Below are positions 36,597-45,094 of a stretch of DNA of 64,000 bases, one piece after another (the stretch's first letter is position 1; every line of letters starts with the position of its first letter). Position numbers and translations under genes: made by a program. Origin of the DNA: Veillonella montpellierensis DSM 17217 (GTDB lineage Bacteria > Bacillota > Negativicutes > Veillonellales > Veillonellaceae); contig NZ_AUFY01000001.1 in the NCBI RefSeq assembly GCF_000426745.1, positions 1-64,000 on the forward strand. Direction: 5' to 3'. A model generated the notes under the pieces. That model had not been told where the DNA came from, did no database searches, and was given only the letters and a program-made list of their open reading frames with translations.

Positions 36597-36744
36597 AATA
36601 TGACCTCCTTATACAATCTTACATGATTAGCAAAATGTAAATCAGTGCATATGTTTCTATACATACATAGTATACACTATTCAATTTATGAATTTCAATT
36701 ATGCAAAACAATAATATGAAAAAATCATATATATATTCAAAAAA

Positions 36745-36779
36745 ATTGCCATAGCAGAAAGAATTTCCGCCATGGCAAT
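36745..36779 (-). terminator. Intrinsic terminator of the hydrogenase gene
   Basis: ATTGCCATGGCGG pairs with CTGCTATGGCAAT on the minus strand and is followed by seven T, about 30 nt after the stop. Confidence 0.9.
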
Positions 36780-36808
36780 CAACAGAATCACATAAAAATA
36801 GTATAAAA

Positions 36809-38275
36809 TTATTTATTAGCCTCAGCGGCTGCTTTAGCTGCTTCAGCTGCTTTTTTTAGATTGGCTACTGAAGTTGGACATGTTGCAGGTGTACATGCTC
36901 CTTCTGGTCCTAAATCAGCAGATCGATTTACAAATGTCGTATGTAATATACTTTCAGCTTTTTCGCTTAATGGAGAACCAAAAAATTCTTTATATAGTGC
37001 TTGAATTTCTGGATTATTTACACATGTTTTAATCGACACTTCACCATCACGTTTATATAAGGAAGCAATACGAGCTGTACGTGCTTTATCAGCCATAGGT
37101 AATTTTACTTTTGGTTGACCACCGCCACCAATACAGCCTCCACGGCAAGCCATAACTTCTATAAAATCATAATGTTTATTGTTAGTTCGCATATCTTCAA
37201 TAAATTTTCGCATATTGCCAGTTCCATGAACTGCTGCAACATGTAACACTTTATCCCCAATAGCAACATCAGCTTCTCTAGCACCATCCATGCCACGAAT
37301 ATCTTCAAAAGGGATTAAATTAGCTGGTGCTTTTTCCTTTGTAACCATTTCATAAGCAGCACGCATGGCTGATTCCATAACACCGCCAGTATTACCGAAT
37401 ATAATACCACCACCAGATGCTTCACCCATCAATGGATCAAATGTGGAGTCTTCTAATGTAGAAAAGTCAATATTTTCTGCACGTAGCCATTTAGCTAATT
37501 CGCGAGTTGTAATGCACAAATCCGTATCCATCATACCAGGTTCGTTCCAATAATCAGCAGAAGCACTCATTTCTTCTCTACGAATTTCAAATTTTTTAGC
37601 CGTACATGGTGTCACTGCTACTGCTACAATTTTCTTAGCATCTAATCCCATTTTTTCAGCAAAATACGTTTTTTGTGTTGGTGCTTGCATACCAATCGGA
37701 CTTTTAGCTGTCGATAAATTAGGCAAAAGTTCTGGGAAAAATGTTTCCGCAAACTTAACCCATGCAGGACAACACGATGTAAATTGAGGTAGTTTTCCAT
37801 GTCCATGCAAGACACGTTCAATTAATTCTGACGCTTCTTCCATAATCGTCATATCAGCCCCAAAATTTGTATCTAGCACATAATCTCCACCTAATTGGCG
37901 AAGTGCTGCTATCATCTTTCCTTCTACAAATGTGCCAGGTTCAAAGCCAAATTCTTCGCCTAAGCCCACACGTACAGCCGGTGCTGTTTGGAAAATAACC
38001 ACTGTATCTGGATCTGAAATAGCGGCTTTCACCTGTTCTATTTCAGATGTTTCATTAATAGAATCAAATGGACAAATAGATGCACATTGTCCACAATGAA
38101 TACAAATAGGATGGTCGCCATTGGATTCTAAGTTATAATAATCAAATACGCCCATGTCCACAGCACAAGCACGTCGACATAAAGAACAATTTTTACATTT
38201 ACTTAAATCTTGAACAACTGCCACATTCCCATCTTCAATAGGAACACGACGGTCTAAGAATTCGTACTTACTCAT
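36809..38275 (-). CDS. [FeFe] hydrogenase, monomeric ferredoxin-type
   Basis: A 488-residue hydrogenase that reduces protons or oxidises H2. Two 4Fe-4S sites are at Cys27/30/33/37 and Cys58/61/64/68. H-cluster motifs: L1 TSCCPAW (Cys168-169), L2 TPCTAKKFE (Cys224) and L3 MACRGGC (Cys377, Cys381), where the usual Pro of MACPGGC is Arg. The small-subunit-like tail contains two more Cys (ACTPATCP) and ends in an Ala/Lys-rich stretch. AGGAGG precedes the ATG. Maturases HydE/F/G are not in the window. It lies 55 nt downstream of uup. Confidence 0.93.
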   Translation of the reverse strand: MSKYEFLDRRVPIEDGNVAVVQDLSKCKNCSLCRRACAVDMGVFDYYNLESNGDHPICIHCGQCASICPFDSINETSEIEQVKAAISDPDTVVIFQTAPAVRVGLGEEFGFEPGTFVEGKMIAALRQLGGDYVLDTNFGADMTIMEEASELIERVLHGHGKLPQFTSCCPAWVKFAETFFPELLPNLSTAKSPIGMQAPTQKTYFAEKMGLDAKKIVAVAVTPCTAKKFEIRREEMSASADYWNEPGMMDTDLCITTRELAKWLRAENIDFSTLEDSTFDPLMGEASGGGIIFGNTGGVMESAMRAAYEMVTKEKAPANLIPFEDIRGMDGAREADVAIGDKVLHVAAVHGTGNMRKFIEDMRTNNKHYDFIEVMACRGGCIGGGGQPKVKLPMADKARTARIASLYKRDGEVSIKTCVNNPEIQALYKEFFGSPLSEKAESILHTTFVNRSADLGPEGACTPATCPTSVANLKKAAEAAKAAAEANK

Positions 38276-38330
38276 TATTTCCTCCTAAAAGTAACGTTGT
38301 TATCGTTATACACTCGCATTATACCATTGG

Positions 38331-40220
38331 TTACGCCTTTTCTTCAAGTTCTAACCACCGCTCTGTTAACATGTCAATTCTCGTCTGCGTTTTCGTTCTC
38401 TCATCTATGAGTTCTTTTATGTTTTCATAATCATTATCCATTCTTGAAATCATAACATCTAATCCTTTGATTAAATGTTCTAATTCAGTAATGGTATCCA
38501 TGATTTCACTATATTCCTTTTCTTCACCTAAAGTAAGTCCTTTTTTAGTTTTATGAGAGTTATTATTATTTACGATTTTTTGATTCTCATTTGTTTTTTT
38601 ATCTATTTTTCTTATATTTTTTTCTTTCCTATTATCTTGCATGTCCATATCCGTTTTATAGTCAGAGTATGATCCATGAACAATTTCTATATTACCATTT
38701 CCTTTAAAAACAAATAGCTTATCTACTACACGATCTAAAAAATAACGATCATGACATACGGTAATCACCACTCCACAAAATGAATCTAAAAAATCTTCCA
38801 ACACTTCTAATGTAGGGATATCTAAATCATTAGTTGGTTCATCTAATAGTAATACATTGGGTGCATCCATTAACAATTTTAACAAGTAAAGACGGCGTCG
38901 TTCTCCACCAGACAATTTACGAATAGGTACTCCATGTAACTCAGGAGTAAATAAAAATCGTTCTAGCATCTGCCCTGCACTAATGGTATTTCCATCACCT
39001 AATACTATATAAGAATGATTTTCTTTAATATAGTCTAATACGCGTTGTTCCTCATTAAAGGGAGGCATTTCTTGTGTAAAATGAGCAATACGAACAGTTT
39101 CTCCTCTCACTAATGTACCTGTTTGCGGTTCATATGTACCATCAAGTAATTTCAAAAATGTTGATTTTCCCATACCATTTGGTCCCACTACACCAATTCG
39201 ATCATGCTTAACAACATGATATGTAAAATCATCAATAATTTGAGTGTTTCCAAAAGAAAATGTAATGTGATCTATATCAAAAATAGTTTTACCTAGCCTA
39301 GTTTTTAATACTAATGGATCAATTGTTCCTTGCCGATGTGTGGATTCTAATGATTTCAAATATTCATACCGTTGTAATCTGGCCTTTTGTTTTGTACTCC
39401 TAGCTTGTGCTCCACGACGAACCCATGCAAGTTCTTGTTTCAAAAATTGACGTCGTTTTTCTTCTGTAGCAGCCTGTTGTTCTTCTCTAGCTTGTTTTAA
39501 TGATAAAAAATCCTCATATGAACCTTCATAACCATAGATACGTCGATCTGATAATTCTAAAATACTATTACAAACAGCATCTAAAAAGTATCGATCATGA
39601 GTACTTACCAATAAACCACCTTTTCGATGTAATAAATATGATTCTAACCATTCAATGCTATGGTCATCTAAATGATTAGTAGGTTCATCTAAGAGTAATA
39701 ACTCACACGGATATAGTAATGCTTGTCCTAATGCTAAACGTCGTCTCTGTCCTCCTGATAAAAATTTTACCGGCATTGTGACATCATCAAATCCTAACTG
39801 ATGTAAAATAATTTTCGCTTCTTGTTCTACTTGCCATCCATCTTCTTCATTCATTCTCTCTAACAAAGCCATATATTTTTCATCATTTCTATTAGATTGA
39901 TTCACTTCTTCAAACGCTCGTACTAAAGCTAATTTAGGATGATTTCCCAAGAATATATTTTCTAAAATTGATTGTTCTTCCTTAACAATTAGCTGTTGTG
40001 GTAAATAATAAATTGAGGCTTTACCATTCTTATCAATACAGCCCTTATCAGGTTCTACTTCTCCTGCCAACATTTTTAGAAACGTAGATTTTCCCGTACC
40101 ATTGACGCCCACTAATCCATAGTGGCAATCAGTAGTAAAAGTCATTGTTACATCTGTAAATAATAAACGTGTACCATACGACTTTTCAACATTTTGTAAA
40201 CTAATAACATTTGTTGACAT
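38331..40220 (-). CDS. uup: ABC-F ATPase, Uup type
   Basis: A 629-residue soluble protein with two ATPase modules: Walker A GVNGTGKST and GPNGMGKST, signatures LSGGQRRR and LSGGERRR, Walker B LLLLDEPTNHLD and LLLDEPTNDLD. The inter-domain linker holds ELAWVRRGAQARSTKQKARL, characteristic of Uup. A charged segment (about 535-565, Asn/Lys-rich) leads into a C-terminal coiled coil. ABC-F proteins act on the ribosome; Uup has also been tied to DNA branch tolerance in E. coli. There are no membrane segments. Confidence 0.9.
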   Translation of the reverse strand: MSTNVISLQNVEKSYGTRLLFTDVTMTFTTDCHYGLVGVNGTGKSTFLKMLAGEVEPDKGCIDKNGKASIYYLPQQLIVKEEQSILENIFLGNHPKLALVRAFEEVNQSNRNDEKYMALLERMNEEDGWQVEQEAKIILHQLGFDDVTMPVKFLSGGQRRRLALGQALLYPCELLLLDEPTNHLDDHSIEWLESYLLHRKGGLLVSTHDRYFLDAVCNSILELSDRRIYGYEGSYEDFLSLKQAREEQQAATEEKRRQFLKQELAWVRRGAQARSTKQKARLQRYEYLKSLESTHRQGTIDPLVLKTRLGKTIFDIDHITFSFGNTQIIDDFTYHVVKHDRIGVVGPNGMGKSTFLKLLDGTYEPQTGTLVRGETVRIAHFTQEMPPFNEEQRVLDYIKENHSYIVLGDGNTISAGQMLERFLFTPELHGVPIRKLSGGERRRLYLLKLLMDAPNVLLLDEPTNDLDIPTLEVLEDFLDSFCGVVITVCHDRYFLDRVVDKLFVFKGNGNIEIVHGSYSDYKTDMDMQDNRKEKNIRKIDKKTNENQKIVNNNNSHKTKKGLTLGEEKEYSEIMDTITELEHLIKGLDVMISRMDNDYENIKELIDERTKTQTRIDMLTERWLELEEKA

Positions 40221-40289
40221 ACATATCTCCCTTCAGTAAAATGAAAGACAAAGAGCCTAGAGTAGTTATAACAGTAATTGGAGGCAACT

Positions 40290-40616
40290 ATGGAAGCACA
40301 AACAGTAGAATCATTTTATAATGCACTAGATATAGAATTAGTTGATATTGATAATTTTGACACCTTATTGTTCGATATATCAGACAGTGGAGATTATGCC
40401 ACTATCAGTGATGATGACGGCAATATACCTACAAGTTTAGATACACCTATTGTAGTAAATATATATGATGAAAATAGTGTCTATCAATGGTGTGTTACAT
40501 TACAAGATTCCTATGAATTTTCTGATATATACCAAACCTCAAAAGACTCTATTACTTTATTAAAAACATTAGAATCAATTCGACAAAATAATATTGCAAA
40601 ATACGATACATTATAA
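40290..40616 (+). CDS. Unknown acidic 108-residue protein
   Basis: Not recognised. Starts MEAQTVESFYNALDIELVDID and is rich in Asp/Glu (LLFDISDSGDYATISDDDGN), with little basic charge and no signal or membrane segment. TGGAGG lies 5 nt before ATG at 40290; the frame extends back to a TTG at 40278, which overlaps the ribosome site and is unlikely to be used. Convergent with a glycosyltransferase gene and divergent from uup. It could be a small anti-regulator or a DNA-mimic-like acidic protein, but nothing more specific can be said. Confidence 0.75.
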   Translation: MEAQTVESFYNALDIELVDIDNFDTLLFDISDSGDYATISDDDGNIPTSLDTPIVVNIYDENSVYQWCVTLQDSYEFSDIYQTSKDSITLLKTLESIRQNNIAKYDTL

Positions 40617-40635
40617 CTGTATCCAGGCACCCATG

Positions 40636-40683
40636 AAAAAGGAGTTGTTATGAGAAGTAGTATCTTCATAACAACTCCTTTTT
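40636..40683. terminator. Bidirectional intrinsic terminator
   Basis: AAAAAGGAGTTGTTATGA pairs with TCATAACAACTCCTTTTT between convergent genes. Confidence 0.9.
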
Positions 40684-40743
40684 ATATTCATATCCCTCTT
40701 TTGAATATATATTGCAAACATATAAACAATATATAGTAAAGCC

Positions 40744-41904
40744 CTAAACAAATGTCTCTGAAATTGGTCTAGCCGATGAAAGATTAGTTTTTTTTACATC
40801 CAATAAGCTAATAATTGAATGAACAATATTCGCTGCTCCATCTACATGCCATTCTAAGGAACACTGTGACATCTGTTGTAGTCGTTGAGGATTGATTAAT
40901 AATGCCGTCACTACATCTTCTAAATTGTGAATATCTCGAGCCCATCTAGCACAGCCTTTCCCCTCTAAGAAAGCTGCATTCGCCTCTTCTTGACCGGGTA
41001 TAGCATTAAAAAATACCATGGGTAATCCCATCGTAATAGCTTCCATACAAGTTAAAGCGCCTGGTTTTGTAACCAATAAACTAACATTCTTCATAATATC
41101 AGAAATATTAGTCATATATCCATAAATTTTAGTACGCGTATGTAATTCACCTTGCATATCATGTAAAGCATCATATAACGCAGTATTCTGCCCTGTTACA
41201 ACAACTAATTCATCCACGCCTTGAATATCATCAAGTCGTCTAAGTGCACTTTCTACAGAACCTAATCCTAATCCGCCTCCCATAATTAGAATACGTACAG
41301 GTTGTTTAAGTTCATAATGATGGATAGCATCCCTAAAAAAAGAACGTCGCACAGGAATACCACTTACATGAATTTTTTCTTTATCAATACCACAACGAGC
41401 AATCTCGTCTACCATCGAATCAATCGCCACATAATACGAGTCTACTTGTGGATACATCCAAAATTGATGGCTAGTAAAATCCGTAATCACACCGATTAAT
41501 GGTATATTAATCAAATTTTGTCGCTTCAAAATACATGCAGCGCCACATGGAAAGGGATGTGTAAAAATAACTACATCAGGTTCTTCCTTAGTGATCAGCT
41601 TTAGCATACGACTTTTTAAAATCCATGATAATAAGGTCTGTACCATACCACCTTTTCGTTCACCTTGTGAAAGACGATAAATTAAATCATAAAGCATAGG
41701 AAACACATCAATCATCTTGATGTATGTTTCCTTTAAAATATTATCAAAAGACAATGTATCGGTCGATAAAAAATCTACGTGTAAAATTTGTGCATCTGGT
41801 TCAGTTTCTAACCAGTATTCCTCAATAGCACGAGCTGCTTGTGTATGCCCTGTACCAATTGATGCTGATACAATTAAAACTTTTCGTTGCATTTCATGGT
41901 CCAT
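40744..41904 (-). CDS. GT28-type glycosyltransferase, MGDG synthase/UgtP-like
   Basis: A 386-residue protein. N-terminal SASIGTGHTQAARAI matches the MGDG-synthase N domain, and the C-terminal half has VVTGQN, TKPGALTCMEAITMGLPMVF and GQEEANAAFL, as in UgtP and MurG. It probably transfers a sugar from a UDP donor to diacylglycerol or another lipid at the inner membrane; donor and acceptor are not determined. ATG at 41904 is preferred (GAGAGGAAG upstream); the frame stays open for 28 more codons without a ribosome site. Confidence 0.83.
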   Translation of the reverse strand: MDHEMQRKVLIVSASIGTGHTQAARAIEEYWLETEPDAQILHVDFLSTDTLSFDNILKETYIKMIDVFPMLYDLIYRLSQGERKGGMVQTLLSWILKSRMLKLITKEEPDVVIFTHPFPCGAACILKRQNLINIPLIGVITDFTSHQFWMYPQVDSYYVAIDSMVDEIARCGIDKEKIHVSGIPVRRSFFRDAIHHYELKQPVRILIMGGGLGLGSVESALRRLDDIQGVDELVVVTGQNTALYDALHDMQGELHTRTKIYGYMTNISDIMKNVSLLVTKPGALTCMEAITMGLPMVFFNAIPGQEEANAAFLEGKGCARWARDIHNLEDVVTALLINPQRLQQMSQCSLEWHVDGAANIVHSIISLLDVKKTNLSSARPISETFV

Positions 41905-42027
41905 ATCCGACTTCCTCTCTGAAAGCATTATATCATATTTCATCACTCTATTTCTAACAAGTATCCTATCAATATAAAGACAATTCACACAGCCTATCTC
42001 ATAAAATCAAAATCTTCACTGATATAA

Positions 42028-42066
42028 AAAGAGAGTTATCGTTTATAATAACAGATAACTCTCTTT
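42028..42066 (-). terminator. Intrinsic terminator of hup
   Basis: AAAGAGAGTTATC pairs with GATAACTCTCTTT, 35 nt after the hup stop, with a short T run on the minus strand. Confidence 0.85.
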
Positions 42067-42101
42067 ATTTACACTAATTCTACACAAAACTAATAGTAAA
42101 A

Positions 42102-42398
42102 TTATTTTTTACGTTTATTAACAACTACGTTAACTTGTTCTTTTAATTGTTTACCAGCTTTGAATGCAGGAGATTTAGAAGCTGGGATAGTAATAGTTTT
42201 ACCATTTTGAGGATTGCGACCTTCACGAGCTTGACGTTCACGTACTTCAAAAGTACCGAAACCAATTACTTGTACTTTTTCACCAGATGTCAATTCTTCT
42301 GCAATTGTGTCAAATACAGCTTTGACTGCTTTTTCAGCATCTTTCTTAGTTAATTCAGTTTTTTGAGCTACGCTTGCGATTAATTCTGTTTTATTCAT
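42102..42398 (-). CDS. hup: HU-family DNA-binding protein
   Basis: A 98-residue HU, slightly longer than the usual 90 because of a basic tail ([10 protein letters not shown]). The DNA-arm motif [15 protein letters not shown] is intact. It bends and compacts DNA as a dimer. Last gene of mfd - spoVB-like - mazG - hup, the order seen around mfd in Firmicutes. AGGAGG lies upstream. Confidence 0.97.
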   Translation of the reverse strand: MNKTELIASVAQKTELTKKDAEKAVKAVFDTIAEELTSGEKVQVIGFGTFEVRERQAREGRNPQNGKTITIPASKSPAFKAGKQLKEQVNVVVNKRKK

Positions 42399-42426
42399 GA
42401 CAGAACCTCCTTAAAATCAAATATAC

Positions 42427-43257
42427 TCATTCAGCATCAGCTATTAGCTGTGTAGAATGTTCTTGCTCTAGCATTTTCGCCTTATTCCAAAACGCATCAA
42501 GTTCTGCGAGAGAAAATTCTTCCCAGCCCTTGCCACTTTCTTGTACACATCGTTCTACAAAAGTAAAACGACGTTGGAACTTATTGTTTGTACGGCGTAA
42601 TGCATTTTCTCCGCTTATTTTATACCATCTAAAGAGATTAATCAAGGAAAAAAGTACATCTCCCCCCTCTAATTCTATATTTTCTTGATTTTTTTGATGA
42701 ATTGCTTCTTTAAATTCATCAATTTCTTCATAAAATTTTTCCCATACTGCACTCTCTTCTAACCAATCAAAACCTACATTTTTAGCCTTTTCTTGTAATT
42801 TTTGAGCACGCAATAAAGAAGGAAGTCCCTTTGAAACACCATCTAATAAAAATTTTCTTTCATGACCCTGTTCTTGTGCCTTTAATTCTTCCCACGAAGC
42901 TGTAAAGCCGTCTAATTTTTCATGCCCATCTTTATGAAACACATGGGGGTGACGGTGAATCATCTTTTTCGATACATCATCAATCACATTTTGAATTGTA
43001 AACCAACCTTCTTCTTCTGCTAATGCAGAATGGAATAAAATCTGCAGTAGTACATCACCTAATTCTTCCCGCAGATTATCTATATCTTTATTATCAATGG
43101 CTTCTAATAACTCATACACTTCTTCTAAAAAATATCGTCGCAATGTGCTATGCGTCTGCATACGATCCCAAGGACATCCCTCTGGAGAACGCAACGTTTT
43201 AATAATACCATATAGTTCTTTCAAGGACAGGTCCCTATCTTTATCTTCTCTATCCAT
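42427..43257 (-). CDS. mazG: Nucleoside triphosphate pyrophosphohydrolase MazG
   Basis: A 276-residue MazG with two MazG domains. The first has LRSPEGCPWDRMQTHSTL and EEVYELLEAI metal-binding helices with LREELGDVLLQ; the second has EEIDEFKEAI and ELEGGDVLFSLINLFRW. It hydrolyses (d)NTPs to monophosphates and can limit aberrant nucleotides. It is 28 nt upstream of hup. The ATG has AAGGAGAG upstream. Confidence 0.94.
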   Translation of the reverse strand: MDREDKDRDLSLKELYGIIKTLRSPEGCPWDRMQTHSTLRRYFLEEVYELLEAIDNKDIDNLREELGDVLLQILFHSALAEEEGWFTIQNVIDDVSKKMIHRHPHVFHKDGHEKLDGFTASWEELKAQEQGHERKFLLDGVSKGLPSLLRAQKLQEKAKNVGFDWLEESAVWEKFYEEIDEFKEAIHQKNQENIELEGGDVLFSLINLFRWYKISGENALRRTNNKFQRRFTFVERCVQESGKGWEEFSLAELDAFWNKAKMLEQEHSTQLIADAE

Positions 43258-43501
43258 GAATACTTCTCTCCTTCTCTAATTATACTAAGAATGCCTACTT
43301 AACCAAAAATGAATTCACTCTTCCTGTGCAGCATATATGTGTTACCATACCATTCATATAGAATCCCATAAATGTATGATGTATTAAACCACTAATGCTC
43401 CATAGTCAGTCCATTAAATAAACCTACATCAATCATGTTCTCTTATGCTGAACTCTTGAACTATATGATTAGGCCCATAATTTTATATACTCTCTAAGCG
43501 A

Positions 43502-45082
43502 TTATTTTTTTCTTTCTCTAACTGAAAACTTATTACCAATTATAGGTAATGTAGTTATATCCTCTTTATTGATAGCTTTGGTAATCCATAAACTTGCTAA
43601 ATAAATCATAATAGCTATTAAAATAGATATACAAACAGCTAGTGTATTTCCCAAGAGTGACGACAAGAAATGATATCCTACTGCAGTAGCTCCACCCATC
43701 GCCATAGCCGATATAATAATTTTACACACATTATTAATATCCAGTCTATATCCTACATATTTGTTAACAAAATATACATTAAGTGCAGCTGCTAATCCAA
43801 AATCAATATTAGTAGCCCAAGCAGCACCATTAATACCTAGTTCAGGAACTACAATTAAATACCAACTCAGTATTACTTTTACCACTGTGCTAAGCAATAA
43901 ATTAATCATTGGTATAGCTGTTTTACCGAGTCCTTGCAAAATTCCTGTTGTAACTTGTTGAATACCGAGGAAAAAAATACTTAAACTCATAACTGCTATT
44001 GGTGGCCCTGCATGAGGTGTAGCATATAGTAATTGTGAAATAGGTATAGCCAATACGCATAATCCAACGAAAGCGGGAATCGTAATTAAATTAGCAATCT
44101 TTAAGGCTGTATTGGTTCTTTCATGAATCGTTTCTATACGGCCTAATGCATATGCCTCTGACACGGCTGGTACTAAACTAGCTGCTAATGATGTAGTTAA
44201 AATAATCGGCAAATTAACTAAACTTGTAGCCATTCCTGTTAAATATCCATATAAAGTAGTTGCTTCTTGAATCGGATATCCCGCTTCGATGAGTCGATTT
44301 GGCACAATGAACATATCAATACCTGATACTAAAGGCATCATAATATTTGCCATAGAAACTGGTATGGCTAAGAAAAACAATTCTTTTACAATGGATACAG
44401 AAGATCCTGATGTACTAATATCTTTTTGTTGCAATAGCAATGATTTGCGATAAGTACGTTGTCGATAATAAAAATATAGCAATACTCCTAGTCCTGCTAT
44501 AATACCTGGGAAAGTAGCAAATGTAGCCCCTGCTGCTGCAAATTCTAATCCTTTCGGCAATAAAATATAGGCTAATGCCACCATAGTAACAACACGAAAT
44601 GATTGTTCTAAAATCTGAGATATACCCGTAGGTAACATATTTTGAAAGCCTTGAAAATAACCACGAAAACAACTTAATATGGTGACTAATAAAATAGCCG
44701 GTGATAGGGACTCTATAGCGAATAACGCCCGTTCATCACGGACCCAACCAAAATCTATCATACATTGAGCCGAATTATACAGACCCACGCTAAAGATAAC
44801 ACCTAGTCCCGCTAACATAACTAAAGATATAGCAAATACTTTATTAGCTCCACGTATATCTTGATTAGCTAACCGTTCTGCCACCATGATTGAAATAGCC
44901 ACTGGAATTCCCGCTGTAGATATGCTCACAATAATCTGATAAATAGGATAGGCTAATTGATATAAACCAATTCCCTCACCACCTAAGATACGGGCAATCA
45001 ATACTTTACTAAATGCGCCTATAACTTTAACAATCACACCAGCCAATGTCAAAATCATAGCACCTTTTAAAAATCGATTCAT
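43502..45082 (-). CDS. SpoVB/MurJ-superfamily flippase (copy 2)
   Basis: A 526-residue polytopic membrane protein parallel to the one at 16028: MNRFLKGAMILTLAGVIVKV, ARILGGEGIGLYQLAYP, SCFRGYFQGFQ and a shared GYRLDI segment near the C-terminus. It follows mfd by 12 nt and precedes mazG, the position of the SpoVB-like yabM in Bacillus. It likely flips a lipid-linked envelope sugar. The two copies are clearly diverged, so the duplication is not recent. Confidence 0.87.
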   Translation of the reverse strand: MNRFLKGAMILTLAGVIVKVIGAFSKVLIARILGGEGIGLYQLAYPIYQIIVSISTAGIPVAISIMVAERLANQDIRGANKVFAISLVMLAGLGVIFSVGLYNSAQCMIDFGWVRDERALFAIESLSPAILLVTILSCFRGYFQGFQNMLPTGISQILEQSFRVVTMVALAYILLPKGLEFAAAGATFATFPGIIAGLGVLLYFYYRQRTYRKSLLLQQKDISTSGSSVSIVKELFFLAIPVSMANIMMPLVSGIDMFIVPNRLIEAGYPIQEATTLYGYLTGMATSLVNLPIILTTSLAASLVPAVSEAYALGRIETIHERTNTALKIANLITIPAFVGLCVLAIPISQLLYATPHAGPPIAVMSLSIFFLGIQQVTTGILQGLGKTAIPMINLLLSTVVKVILSWYLIVVPELGINGAAWATNIDFGLAAALNVYFVNKYVGYRLDINNVCKIIISAMAMGGATAVGYHFLSSLLGNTLAVCISILIAIMIYLASLWITKAINKEDITTLPIIGNKFSVRERKK

Positions 45083-45094
45083 AAATCCTCCTAG

